In this document: one piece after another, positions 1 to 13,000 of the stretch | How positions within the stretch are numbered: the first letter of the stretch is position 1 | Layout of the letters: each line of letters begins with the position of its first letter | DNA from: Euptelea pleiosperma | Lineage: Eukaryota; Streptophyta; Magnoliopsida; Ranunculales; Eupteleaceae | Direction of reading: 5' to 3' | DNA length: 64,000 nt | Assembly: GCA_035048495.1 (NCBI GenBank) | Contig: CM068549.1 | Span: 11,022,000-11,085,999 of the forward strand | Translations under genes and position numbers: made by a program | The notes under the pieces: generated by a model | Seen by the model: only the letters and a program-made list of their open reading frames with translations | The model's database searches: none | Told to the model about the DNA's origin: nothing

Positions 1-571
1 TACTTTGAAAGTATATTCCAGTCTTGTAGGGCATCAAATGATCCAATAAACCAAAGGCACTAGCATTAGATTTGGAAAATTTTCAAACGTTCTTCTCTGG
101 TCCTCTTGAAATTGAAGAACACTACTCTAATGTTGTGGCTTGGGCATCGGTCAAAGTTATCAGACCATGTTGGCTTGCAAATATCACCAATCACGTTAGA
201 CATTTATATAATGGTCATGTTCTGTATAGGCATACTTATAGATGTGCTAAAATGGAGATGTATACCTTAGCTAAGAGGTCACTACTGGGGTCGTTTTGTG
301 CATAGTGAATGTTAGAATCTATGTTACCCAGATACGGCATGGATACGGGACTGACACGGTGTGGATACGGCATTTACACTTAAAATGGAAGTGTCCGACA
401 CGGATACTGCACCCATTTTGAAGTATCCAAGTATCATAGGTTAGAATACTTCTTCCTAGTTTTCCTGTTCAGTATCAAGGAATGCATTTCCCTAGTCCCT
501 TTCTTTGATATAACAAATCTTTTATAACCTATCATTTATAGATGCATCTATATCAACCGTTGAGCTCAAGT
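1..571. other. Intron 10 stretch without recognised gene
   Basis: AT-rich. Around 325-445 there are repeats of the type GATACGG/GACACGG that recur weakly elsewhere in the window (for example 2930-3010). A 77-codon open frame at 72-305 has no recognisable domain. No sign of the missing final ASHR3 exon. Confidence 0.4.
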
Positions 572-1720
572 TCACGGTGAAATGGAAGGTCCAAAAGTTT
601 TCAACTTGTAATCCACTACTTTTCATAAGGCCAGAAATGTCATAATGGGCTAATTTTTTGTCAGGATGGTCACCACATGAAAAAACAGCCCTTGACTCAT
701 CTCATGCGGACCTTATGATTGTGTTATTTAGTGTGTCTAAAAAAGTGTCAACCTATCCTGATAGGTAGGGTTGGAACATTTTGACACCCAATGTAGGCCC
801 ACATGGAAACGAGTCAAGGGCTGATTTTCGGTAAGGATGATCTTCATAAAAAATCAGCCCATTCTGAAACTTCTAACCCCTATAAAGACCATAGTTTAAA
901 AAGGCGATTGAGGCTATAGCCTCAAGGTATATAACTGAGGCTTAAGCCTCGAGGCGCAACTGAGGCTTAAGCCTCAATTTGCACAGTTAATGCTAAAATT
1001 ATGGACCATTTTTTTCATTTTTTTTACTTATTTCCTTTTCTTTTCCAAAATACCCTCTCTACTAGATCTATACATACCATAACATCTATAACCTCTTTAT
1101 GTATAGCATATTAAGAGTAATATGTGCATGATGAGAATTTATCTATGCTTGAGAATCATGGTAAAACAAGAGCAGCTGACACACACACAGACAATTAGGA
1201 CTATAAAGAGTCCTTAAGAGAGTAAAAACAACTTAAAACTAAGATTAAGGTAAATAATCAAGTAAACTGTAAGTAGCCAGTCACTATCTAATTATGAGCA
1301 CACTTATACTACAAGAATGAAAACAAATATACAACGCTACAATGTCAGGCATTCCTGAGTCTCGACAGTGTCACTCCTAAAGTAAAAGTTATAGCCTCAC
1401 TTACTTTTATGCTTATTTCAGTTATTTTTTTCACATGATATGCCGTTTCTCATTTTTCTAGAATTAATTATATTTTTTTTTGAATTTTTTAAGCACCTTT
1501 TTTTAAAAAAACTGAGGCTTAAATGAGGCTTACGCCTTGGTGCCGCCTCGAGGCTACGCCTCGCCTTTTTTAGAGAAAATGCCTCAGTTCCCGAACTAGC
1601 CTTTTTAAACTTTGACAAAGACTAATAGTGAAATAGATGGTCAAAAATTTTCAATTTCCAGTCCACTTTTGTAAGGCTAGAAATGTATGAGGATTGACTG
1701 AAAATCAGCCCTTGGCACCT
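572..1720. mobile_element. Foldback MITE of the ATCAGCCC family, split by MULE-like copy A
   Basis: Sequences such as AAAATCAGCCCATTCTGAAA and their inverted counterparts (AATGGGCTAATTTTTTGTCA) occur at 572-889 and continue at 1614-1720 on the other side of the 724-bp element at 890-1613. The same family occurs at 2630-2800, 3225-3420 and 52233-52557. Confidence 0.55.
890..1613. mobile_element. MULE-like non-autonomous element, copy A (724 bp)
   Basis: Ends CATAGTTTAAAAAGGC and GCCTTTTTAAACTTT form inverted repeats. Flanks TATAAAGAC (881-889) and GACAAAGAC (1614-1622) are a 9-base duplication with 7 matches, typical of Mutator-like elements. The left end holds stacked palindromes GAGGCTATAGCCTC, GAGGCTTAAGCCTC and GCCTCGAGGC-like repeats. 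Almost identical, in reverse, to copy B at 50026-50814. No transposase. Confidence 0.8.
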
Positions 1721-2629
1721 AGCACCTAAAACAAGGCCTAGGCAGGCGTCGGCAAATAACAGCTGCCAGAGGTTGCCTAGGTGCTAAGCAATCAAATGGG
1801 ACTCCTAGCCAATAAATCATATTATTTGTTTTTTCAACTTTTTTTCCAGTAAGTTGTCTTTTAAGTTTAATTATGGGCTTAGGACACACACACAAACATA
1901 TAATGTATAGATAGATAAATATGCATGTGTGTGTAATGGGGTTTTGATGTCATCTATGTTGCACTGATAAGGGTATGAGTGTTGACATGGGTGGTGACGT
2001 GTCCGAATTGGCAAACTTTGAAATATAAGATTCATGATCTATGCGGAACTTTAAATAATGTCAAATAAAGTAGATTTTTTTATATAATACTGAGGATAAC
2101 AGTAAAAATGTGATAGAATATCTTATGATTTGTGTATATACTGGATATACGAGATAGTACATATATGTAATATTTGCTGCATTGAAAACTTCAATTGCAA
2201 AAAGTAAAACTCACAGCATAGGGCAAATGTTATCTTAAAAATAAGGTAAGAAACATAAATTTGAAGTGTCACACAAATCCATATCATGTCAGACTTCAAC
2301 GAGTGTCCGACAAATGTACTTTGCCTGTTAAGAAGAATCCAGGCAAGATAGGTTGTCATTCTCTTAAACCCTAGAGAGGCTCTCCCTCTTCTCTATCACT
2401 GTGCTTCACCAAGAATATGAATGACAGGGGAAACAAGGGTTAATGGTCAAAAAACAGAATTGGTTGGACACGGCAAACCAAGTGGCAAGTACGTTTCTTC
2501 TAATACTTTTGATCTTTTTTGCAATATTATTTTGTGTTCTTTAATTCTACAAAATTAATAAATTTAATTTTTTTTATCACTTAGGCATCACTTACACATT
2601 GAAGGGACCAATGTTGCCTGAATAATGCC
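1721..2629. other. Intron 10 stretch, repeat-derived
   Basis: AT-rich DNA. At 1720-1800 CCTAGGC and GGCACCTAG motifs resemble those near 17165-17230, suggesting another palindrome-ended repeat family. Nothing codes. Confidence 0.35.
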
Positions 2630-2800
2630 TAGACCATCCATTTCACTGTTAAATTAAGTCCCCATCTGACAAGTTAGAAATTTAAAAATGGGCTGATTTT
2701 TTGTGAAGATCTCCACGGTGAGTAGATCGTCCTACCAAAAGTCAATCTTGAATGATCTCCATGTGGACCCCACAGAGGCATGTCAAAATATGAGCATCGT
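2630..2800. repeat. ATCAGCCC-family MITE fragment
   Basis: Contains AAATGGGCTGATTTTTTGTG followed by a GATCTCCA-type stretch, as in the better-defined copy at 52233-52557. Edges are uncertain. Confidence 0.45.
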
Positions 2801-3173
2801 AACCTATCAAATCGGTATGGTGACGCTACAATACAATAAGGAGATAATTGATATTCCACGAGTATAATTATTTATGGTTAGGTATAATTATTTATGGTTA
2901 GGTACTATAATACCATCATAGTTTTAAGTATCAGTATCAAGGTGTGTTGCCTGAATATTTAATTTACCCCAAAACCGATACGTATTGTGAGTCTGTGACA
3001 TGTATCAATGAATTAGAGATACACTAGAAAAATTAAATATATGGTAAGATAATTAAACTAAATTGTGGTTATTGCCTAGATAAGCTACAAATATTATATT
3101 CAAAGAAAAAATACTATCTTCGCAATTACATTTACTAAAAAGGAACCACGCCTTTGTTTGTAGATACGCAAAT

Positions 3174-3198
3174 ATATATATATATATATATATATATT
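3174..3198. repeat. (TA)n microsatellite
   Basis: About 12 TA units, adjoining a MITE fragment. Confidence 0.85.
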
Positions 3199-3224
3199 GG
3201 GCTGGGATAGAATGACTAATGCTA

Positions 3225-3420
3225 TTCTTACTAATGGACGTGGGGCCCACATGCGGATGAGTTAAGGGATGATTTTTGGAGATAATATTCTTCTCAATGT
3301 GGGTATCAACCACACAAAAAATCAGCCCATTCCAACATTTGTAGCCTTGTGAAAAGTAGATTGCAAATTAAAATATTTTGGACCATCCATTTTCACCGTT
3401 AAATTTAGGTCCGTATTTGA
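3225..3420. repeat. ATCAGCCC-family MITE fragment
   Basis: Carries GGGGCCCACATGCGGATGAG, then AAAAAATCAGCCCATTCCAA and CCATCCATTTTCACCGTTAA in the usual order for this family. Terminal repeats cannot be fixed here. Confidence 0.45.
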
Positions 3421-3932
3421 TTCAATCCGAGGCTTAGATTCAAGTTTTCAAACTCAAATCTAACTCACAGTATTGTCTTTTGCAGATTTGCACAGTGGGG
3501 GGGATCTCAGCTCGAAAGGATGAGAGATGGAAAGATTATTAAAAACAGATGAGAGATCGAAAGAGTTCAACGCCAAAAATGACTGTTTACAAGCTTCGGT
3601 CTGTTCTGTATCAAACCATATCAACTCATCAAGTAATGATATGGGTCAATACTTGGAATGCCCGACATTCCCCTTGCATATCTTGTCAGTACTTTCAAAG
3701 AGGATATGCATATGGTAGGTAGGAGTATCAATATACTTCTCACAAGTTTCATATGCATTCCATATCTATATCCATGCAAAGCAAAGTAAAATACATGCTA
3801 CAGCCCAATGGAAATATTTAAATACAAAGCAGTTAATAATATCAGAAACAACAACATAAGGAAATTATATAAACAGCTACACAAAAATAGCAAGCATAAC
3901 AATAACCAAGAATGAGGAAACCCACACGTTAC
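3421..3932. other. Start of intron 10, nothing recognised
   Basis: Starts with donor GTAACG at 3932 going leftward. A 63-codon open frame on the plus strand (3527-3718) shows no domain and is not supported. Confidence 0.4.
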
Positions 3933-4013
3933 CTGTAATCGTAAGTTAATGGTTCTCCAACGTTTATAGATTGAGCAGCAAACACTCCCACACGTGTCTC
4001 CCCATCAACTTGC
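3933..4013 (-). CDS. ASHR3: ASHR3 exon 10, end of SET domain (residues 422-449)
   Basis: 81 bases encoding [14 protein letters not shown] and [11 protein letters not shown], with the SET tyrosine motif (YDY, 446-448). Acceptor TTTTAG|G, donor TACAG|GTAACG. It ends two bases into the Arg codon that in relatives precedes FVQFGPE and the post-SET CxC; that exon is not in the window. Confidence 0.93.
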
Positions 4014-7000
4014 CTAAAAGAATGGTCAGAATTCATTACATTGTATGGGGTCCACAAAAAATATTGTGAAGAACGTAGTGGGCCTGAGGTTCATTTTTTC
4101 GGGGAACCTAGCCCCATAACTAACAAGTGGTCCACCAAAGCATTGGACCAGAACATTCAATAAGTGGGTCACCTTCTATATGGGAAACAGCCCAAAATCA
4201 AACCAACCTTATCTCAAGCCAAAACTTGGATGGCTAAAAATAATGGCAGGACACCTACCAGTTTATTAATACGAAAAAAAATTACAAAGCCATGTGGGAA
4301 CATGATTCATGTTGCCAACCCCAAATCATTGGAATAAGGCATTGTGAATGATGATGATAAGTCTTATCCCTGGAGGGGAAAAAAGAAGATGAAAATTTTG
4401 GAAACCAAAACAACACCGATTATCAAGCAACTGGAAATGGAATCTATGTCAGTGGGCAGACTAGAAGTGTCAAGTTGGTCTGACTTTTAGGCTATGCCCC
4501 ATCTGGCAATCCCTGATGTGGGTACTGATTGAATTATCCAGATAGGTGAACTGGTGAGCCACACTTACAACATGGAGGTTAGAGTCATTGAGAATTATAT
4601 AGAGCATAATATGTTTTTCAATTATTACCAGTTGAAGAAAATATCTTCTACAATATTGCGATTGTTTTTATACATAAACACCTAAAGAGAATAATGGCAG
4701 CACAAATTAAGTTTACCAACCATTTTTCCAGTTTGCAGTTAGGATGACAGCTGTGGTTCAGGAAACGAGCAGTGTTGCCCTTGAAAGTTGCGTCAATTGT
4801 AAAGTCCTTCCGAATTTCACACATATAAAAATTATGATCACCTCTATATTTCATGTCCCAAAGCCTTTGTTCACATAAGGCATCATCAATAACTGAATCA
4901 TAAAGAAACGTTAGTAACAATTTAATTAAACTCATGATCATGAGGAACAGATATGAAGGCCATAGAAGAATTAAGATTGACAATGGAATACAAACCCAAG
5001 TGTATAAATTTACAGTTGCTGTAAAGATTTCAAACAATGAAAAATATGAACAAAAAGTATAGTAGTATGAAGAGTGTAGTAGTGAATAACTTTTGGGGGG
5101 TTCACCCACAACAATTTCAAAGACAGAACAACGAAAAAACATGAAAAAAAAAAAAATACAATCAAATAGAAATAAAACTTGGAAAAGGGAGAGCAATATG
5201 CTCTAGGCGGGAAGTTCCTAATATGAGAAGTGTGATCAAAAGAATTAGAGGAGATTTACTGCAAAAAGATCACAGTATCATTTATGATATAGCAGTCACC
5301 AAAGAAAAGACACGGAAAAATGAAATCAACGCTTCAAACAATTAAAATTTTGACATGTAGTTTGATGGTGTTTTAAAAGGCGTTTGAGGTAACACCTCAA
5401 GTCTCACCTCAGGGCAAGGCTTCCCCCAAAATGCTCTTAAGTCTTATTAAGAAGGATAACAGCTTGTGAGGCATACAGTTCATCCACTCATGCTTTACAA
5501 AAGGTGAATGCTTTTCGTCGTTTACACTTTTTTAATGTCCCATCTCATATGCATGCACCTCACATGCATATGCTGGTGTCGGCAGTTTGAGGTTCTTGCA
5601 GCTTAAAAAGTTCAATTTATATGCATTTTTTGTTTCCCCCCTCTAACTCAGTTAAATAATAATAAGCAATTCTAAGTTTAATTATATCAACAAAAATATC
5701 CTTTCCCCTTATATGAAATAGATCAATGTTTTTGTTTGTTCATCACGTTTTCTAAATTTCTATTTTTAGTGAATTTATCATATTATTTATATTTTATTTT
5801 TAGTATTTGATTACAAAAGGCATGCTCATATTCAAGGAGGGGTTTCTTGGTGTATGTTATTTGTTGATGATGTAGTATTGATTAATGGGACCAGAGAGGG
5901 AGTAAATGCAAAATTAGAACTATGGAAGAAGACTTTAGAAATCAAGGTTTTAAGATCAGGAAGACCAAAATAGAATACATGCAATGCAACTTTAGTAAAG
6001 ACACTCATACGGATGAGACATTAGTTAAATTGATGAACAAGAAGTATCCCCCAAAGCAATCACTTTCGTTATTTAGATTCAATTATCTACAAAGATAGAG
6101 AGATTGGGGAGAATGTGTCCCAAAGAATTAGTGTTAGAGTGGCTAAAGTGGAGACGAACTTCTGGAGTAATGTATGATCAACATGCGCCTATCAAACTAA
6201 AGGTAAAATTCTACAAAACAGTCGTAAGACTAGTTATGCTTTATGGAGCTAAATGTTGGGCAATCAAGAAACAACATGTTCATAAATATATATGGTAAAG
6301 ATAAGCATGTTGAGTGGATGAGTGGAAAAACTAAGAAGACAAAATTAGAAATGAGCACCTTCAAGGAAATCTGGAAATAGCATCAATATGAGATAAAATA
6401 AGGGAGTCAATTGAGATGGATTTAGACTTTTAGTTATTATATTAGTTAGGCCCATTTGGGAATGAGAAGTAGAAGCACTTCTACTTATAGTAGAAGTTAC
6501 TAGAAGTACAGTTGCCTACTAAAAGTAGAAGTGTGTTTGGAAGGACAAAAAGTAACTTATTTGATATAAAAGGACGAAATGGTCATTTATAATTTGTACT
6601 AAAGGCTTAGAACCATATTTTTCTCATTAAAAATAGTTGGAGTGGCCATTTGCAATTTCTCTTGAAGGATTAAAGGAAAATATGGTATTAAGAAAGTTTC
6701 ACTTAAGTTTTCAATGCAACATGTGTTTTAATTGAATCAAAGCAAGAAGAAGTAACTTCTTGAGAAGTGACTCAAGTGAGAAGCCAAATTTTTTAGATTC
6801 CGTTTGTTGTAAATTTTTAACTAGAAGTTAAAAAATAAAGACAATCCAAACTATCTTTTCAACTTCTTGACTTAATTAAGTCAAGAAGTGTATATATATA
6901 TAGTTTGAAGGACAGGGATTTTCTTTCTTTCAAGAGAAAACTACACTCTCTTCTTCACCTAGATGGCAAAGCAGGGGAGCCAAGAGCTTTGCTTTTGACA

Positions 7001-10000
7001 GGGGCAACATGATTAAGTCATTATAGCTCTTTTCTTCTTGCTTGTGACAATAACGGCTTACTTGTTGCTATTGTGTGTGAACATGAGCTCTTCTTCTTAC
7101 TTGTGCATGCAAACAAGTTTGCAGCAGTGGCAGTTGTTGAATATTGTGTGCAACATTCACTTCCTATTTTATTATACTATTTTTTTTATATGTGTAAATT
7201 TATATTAAAAAGGCATAAGCCAAAATCGAGCTACAAGAGACCCTCCTTTAGAGGTCGAGGTGGCCTACTAAAGAGTAAGTCAAAAAAAAGAAAAGCACCT
7301 AATAAAAGCTATATTCTAACATCATACATCCTTGGAACACAGCATATCCCATCGAAAAACAAAGTCTTCAAAAAAAATTCCTCTACACTCCCAGAACACC
7401 TTTGACCATAGTAACATCACACCATTTATACTAAGGATAATATGTTGCATATCTTGAATCTTTCCTTCAAATGCTGTCTGATTCCTTTCCCTCCATATAG
7501 AATTTGCCGTCAAAATTCTTGCAGCTACACTCCTCAGCAGAATGGTGTGGCTGAAAGAAAGATGAGACATCTAACTGAGGTAGTCCGTTCTCTTTTGATC
7601 GACTCCAATGTCCCTAAATCATATTGGTCTGACGTTGTTCTTACTGCGGCATACCTGACCAACAGGATGCCATCTCGTGTCCTTCACTTCATGTCTCCTT
7701 TGCAGGTGCTTGTTCCTAGCTCATCCTTATTTGCTCTGCCTCCTCGTATCATTGGGTGTGTCTGCTATGCCAGTTGAATTGTAGATTTTAGGGTTAGAGT
7801 AGAGATAAGAGAGAAGAGAGAGGAGAGATATGATTAGGTCACAATGACTCCATAAATCTTATTTATATCAAAGACCACAAACAAAAGACAAGTATACCCC
7901 TCACATTAAGGGGTATTTACATAAAACTCAAAATACGCTATATACACATAAAATACGTATCTGATAACAATGACCACATTTTAGGTCCCCATCGTACCAA
8001 ACTTCCCAAGGCACTTAAATGTGTCTTTCTAGGGTATTCCTCTTCCCATAAAGGATACAAGTGTTACCATCCTTCATCGGGAAAAAAGTTTGTCTATGGA
8101 TGTCACCTTCTAGGAGGAGCTGTCTTTTTTCTCCCCCACCTCTCTTCAGGGGGAGAGCAGTAGTGAAGAGAGGAGGGATGATGTTCCTCTTCCAGCTATT
8201 TCCTTGTCTCCTAGATTTGTTGAGAAATCCCAACCTACTCCACCTATTACTGTGCCTGACAGTGGTCCTGGAGCTCAGGGGGAGCTTCAAGTCTATCGCA
8301 GAAGGGGGGAAAGCTACAATTGTTCCAGTTCCAGTGGTTCCATCCTTGGATCCAAGTGATACTTCCTCTATCTCTATACCTGTTATTCCTTCCACTGATG
8401 CGAGTACTTCTGACCTTCTACCCATTGCTTTGAGAAAGGGACCATGAAGTGCACTCAACACCCGTTAAGCAACTTTGTCTCCTATAATGCTTTGTCTCCT
8501 TCATACAAGGCATTTGTCACATCAATGGATACTATTCATATTCCCTCGTCTGTGGCAGAAGGGTTGGCTCATCCTAGATGGGAGAGTTGCTATGGTAGAC
8601 GAGATGAGTGCCCTGGACAAAAACATGACATGGGAACTTGTTGACTTGCCAAGATGCAAGAAGCATGTTGGCTGCAGATGGGTATTCACAGTAAAGTACA
8701 AGGCGGATGGGTCAGTTGAGAAATACAAGGCCAGACTAGTAGCCAAGGGGTACACTCAGACCTATGGGATTGATTGTGGAAATCTTTGCACCTGTGGCAA
8801 AGATCAAATCCATAAGGGTGTTGTTGTCCTTGGCAGCAAACCAAGAATGGTCCTTACATCAACTGGGTGTGAAGAATGCCTTTCTTCATGTGACTTGCAG
8901 GAGGAGGTGTACATGGCTCCTCCACCCGGCTTTATCCCACCAGGGCAAAGTAGCAAGGCGTGCAGACTGATAAAGGCCCTTTATGGGCTTAAGCAATCCC
9001 CCAGAGCTTGGTTTAAAAGGTTCACTCTAGCAGTAAAGAAGTTGTGCTATACTCAAAGTCAACCCAAGAAGTATCGGGCGATCCAAATTGGGATCGGAGC
9101 AATCCGAGACAAAGATCCAAGGTATGTCTCGGATCACAGTGGATCGCCCAATCCAGCGAGTTGGATCGGTTGGATCGCCCGATCCCGACGAGTTGACCGG
9201 TCCAACTCGCCGAGTTGAACCAGTGATAAGTGTTAAAAACACTTCAAAACCTTATTTTTTTGTTTTTTTCCACATTTTCTTCTCGTTTCCTCTCCGATTT
9301 CCTCCTCTAACTCATCTTAGAACCTAAAACTAGAATAAAAAAGCCAGATCTACCCTCGAAACTTGTAGATCCATGAAGATCAAAGCTTGAAGTTAAATAA
9401 CTTCGAGTTGGGGAAAAAATCCGGCAAGATCCAGCAAGTTCCGGCGAGTTGCTTTGAATCTTGCAAACCTTCTTTGACATTAAGTTCAGGTTTGATGAAA
9501 ATGGCTAAGTCTTTCATTTCTTCTTATTTTTTTTGTAATTTTTATGACTGTCACATATTTTTTTTTTCATCCCAAGAGGCTGAAATGTTTTGATTTGCTT
9601 ATATTTTATGCTTTTATAATTTTTATGTTTTTTTATGATTTTTCCACATTTTTCTACATTTTTTTAAAAATTTTCTACCAATTTTCGGACTTTTTTGGAT
9701 TTTTTTTGTCTCGTCTTGGATCACAGCGGATCGGACCAATCCAACTCGGGATCGGAGGTGGCCGATCCCGAGACTTTGAACCTTGGTAGTAAGTTACTAC
9801 AGGATGTGGGGGCGTTTCAGAGATTGGTTGGGAGATTGATCTATCTCTCCCTGACTCGACCAGATATTGCCTATGCAGTGAGTGTTATTAGCCAGCATAT
9901 GCATTCACCCAGGGAGATTCACTTAGATGCAGCTCATAGAATCCTAAGGTACCGTAAGTCTGCTCTTGGCAAAGGTCTTCTCTTCAAGAAGAATTGTCAC

Positions 10001-13000
10001 ATGAGGATAGAGTCATACACTGATGCAGACTGGGCAAGTGCCAAGGATGACATTAGATCTACCTCAGGCTATTGCACCTTTGTTGGGGGCAATTTGGTTA
10101 CTTGGAGGAGCAAGAAGCAACCAGTAGTTGCAAGATTCAGTGCAGAGGCAGAGTTTAAGGTAATGGCCCATGGCTTATGTGAGATGCTCTATTTAAAGAT
10201 GTTGGTTGTTGAACTTGGTTTTCTTGTTTCGGGGTCAATGAGCTTGTACTGTGACAATAAAGCCGCCATCAGCATTACTCACAATCCAATCCAGCATGAT
10301 AGGGCTAAGCATATTGAAGTGGATCGCCACTTCATCAGAGAAAAGATTATCTCTGGGGAAGTATGTACTCCCTTTGTGAAAACAGATGAGCAAGTTGCTG
10401 ATGTCTTCACTAAGGGAGTTCCCAGTTGGCAACTTCACAATTGTCTAAACAAGTTGGGCATGAGAGATATCTATGCACCAACTTAAGGGGGAGTGTTATC
10501 ATATGCGTATATTAGGCATGTAAAGGGTAGTTTTGTAATACCTCTCTCTCAGAGGGGTATACTTGTCTTTGTAAATGTTCTCATATAAATAAGAATTAAG
10601 GAGTCATGTGACCTAAGCACATGACATCTTGTTTCAGCTAATCTCTCTCCTATTCATCTTCAACCTTGGAACCTAACCCTAGAAACTCAATCTCAACTAT
10701 TATCCCCTTCCTTTAACCACCTTATTCTTGATTTTTGTTTAAAGCTTACTTCCTCCATCTTCACCGTGTGTTGATAATCTGCTTTCAAGTTAACTCTCAT
10801 CATTTTATCTTCCAATGATAAAGGCCCATCTTCTTCCTTCTCATCAATCATAGATATTTCTTCCAAGATACCAAACTTTCTCTGATCAATTCTACCAAAC
10901 TCTTCCCGATTCCAGAACTTTATTCTTTCCTTCAGGGCCTTCAACTTGCAACTGAATACTACCCCCGCTTTACCAGTAAATTCAAAAGACTTCCATCACT
11001 CCTCCACCCTTTCTTTGTACTTAGTGTTAAGCAACCACATATTCTCAAAATGAAGGGGTTGGGTCGAGAACTAAATCCCCCACAATCAAGCAACAAAGGA
11101 GTATGATATGATGCTGGTCTAGGTATAGCCAACATAGACACTCCTTGGAAATGATCTTCCCAACTTGGAGACACTAGAAACCTGTCTAGTCTACACAGAA
11201 TGGGGTTGTCTTGGCTGTTAATCCAGGTGAGCATGCCCCCACCCATAGGAATGTCCATAAGATTATTTCTATTAATGAAATTCACAACTCTCGCATGCTT
11301 CTAGTCACTTTACCCCCCAACATTCTTTTCTTGAGCATATCGAATGACATTGAAATCCCCTCCTATGTACACCACAGATCATTCCATAAACCTACCACGT
11401 CTTCCAACTCTTCCCAAGACTGATTTCGATGATAACCCACAGACTGTCCGTACACCCCTGATAATATCCAAAATAATTGCTCCCCCACACATCTACAACG
11501 AATGGACACCGAAAACGCACCTACTAAGACATCATCCACCTCTAGAAATTTACGATCCCAAATAATTACAACCCCTCCCGAAACTCCAATCGCCGGTAGA
11601 TCTTGCCACCCACAATCTGAAAATCCACATGGTTCCTTGATTATAACCGCATCAATGTTTTCCAACTTTGTCTCCTGTATCATCGCCACACCAGCCCCCC
11701 ATCTTTTAGTCATACTCTTAACCACCATTCTCCTATCCTAGCTTCCCAAACCACGCACATTCCAGGATAATATTTTTAGCTTCATCTGTCACGCCAAACT
11801 TTGAATCTCTCGCGATAGTTTTGCCGTCCTAAACCTTGCATCGTAGTTTTGGACACTTTCCTTTATCCCCTGCTGTGTTGCCCCACCGTTGCATGTTGCT
11901 GATTGCCTGAAATCTTTCCTCCTACAACCCACTGCTTGCTGTTGTTCCTCATCTCTAACCATTGTTGCCTGCACTCCAGTCAATATGATGGATGAATCAT
12001 TCAGATGCCACTTTACATGTTCTTCTCTCCATGGCTCAATTAGCTCCATTCTTACTGTAGCAATATCATCTTTTAGAGGACGCACCTCTTTGACTTCCTT
12101 ACGACACTCTGCTTGCTGATGTTCCTCATTTCTAACTACCATTGACAAACAAGGATTTTTGTTAAATTGATCTTGTACCCTAGGTAACCCCATTATAGAT
12201 AACATCAACTGATATGCTTCTGCCACATGTCCGACAGTCGAAATTCCCAACAACCTTCCCAGCTTCATTATGTTATCTTTGAACCATATTATCAATTCTC
12301 CTTCGTCCAGACTAATGACATCGCAAAAGGGCTTATCTGGATTGTCAAAAAGGTATTCTATCCCTGATGGGATCCTCCCCCCTCCCCCCCCCAAACATCT
12401 GTTTCAAACTCTGACGGGGACCAAGGCTGTGACTCCATCACATTTTGTTCTTCTATATACGGTACTAATTGGCATATATTTTCTAACTGACCACCCAACA
12501 TTTTCTTCTCCCGTATAGCTTTCATTCCATCATTATCGTCCTTCAATCTTTCCTTTGATGCTTCTTCACTTCGATACACCACTGATCCTCGAATTCTATT
12601 CACTCCAATTTCTTAGTTCTTTCCATCAGAAATAGCTACTTGAATCGCTTTACACACCCTTCCTCTCCCTTCTCGTCAACCTCCAAAATCCTCAGTTCGT
12701 CGTTTGCCCCGTATTCCCCCGAATATGTGCTTTCTACACCCAATGTCCCCCATGACCCAAAGGAGGAGAGGAGAGATCTTTTAATCCAGGATTCTGGTGC
12801 GTACCTTTCACCCAAGTCAATTCTTTATCCCCATGTTGTTCCGCAACTGCCAATTTGTCCGTATGCTCCGTCGTTCCCCCTAGTTCATAGAATTTTCAAT
12901 CGTCCTTCATATTCTGGGAATCGTGTTCTCTCCTCAATCCTTTCGATCTTGCCAATCAATATTCTCCTCTCTTCTACCACTAGATCTTCATTCTGCTTAG

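Larger units (their letters stand above)
7506..10698 (+). mobile_element. Copia retrotransposon 1, 5'-deleted and interrupted
   Basis: Starts inside integrase ([19 protein letters not shown]) and continues through integrase C-terminus, RT ([35 protein letters not shown]) and RNase H ([32 protein letters not shown]), ending IYAPT at 10483. A purine tract AAGGGGGAG and a 3' LTR follow. Missing are gag, protease, the integrase core, the RT segment with YVDD, and the 5' LTR. Interrupted by a solo LTR (7772-7969) and another element (9063-9790). Many stops; dead. Confidence 0.9.

Noticed and set aside
72..305. 77-codon frame as the missing last ASHR3 exon or a neighbouring gene
   Set aside because: It is on the plus strand, and neither strand shows FVQFGPE or the post-SET CxC pattern.
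1418..1618. Conserved small protein shared with 49997-50221
   Set aside because: The two frames match because they are copies of the same non-autonomous element, not because of protein selection.
4648..5196. A 182-codon single open frame containing the SET core as a stand-alone gene
   Set aside because: Only 4721-4892 matches SET. The rest is intron read-through, and clear splice sites tie it to exons 8 and 10.
8015..8461. Minus-strand 148-codon frame
   Set aside because: It is the reverse shadow of the Copia 1 integrase/RT linker.
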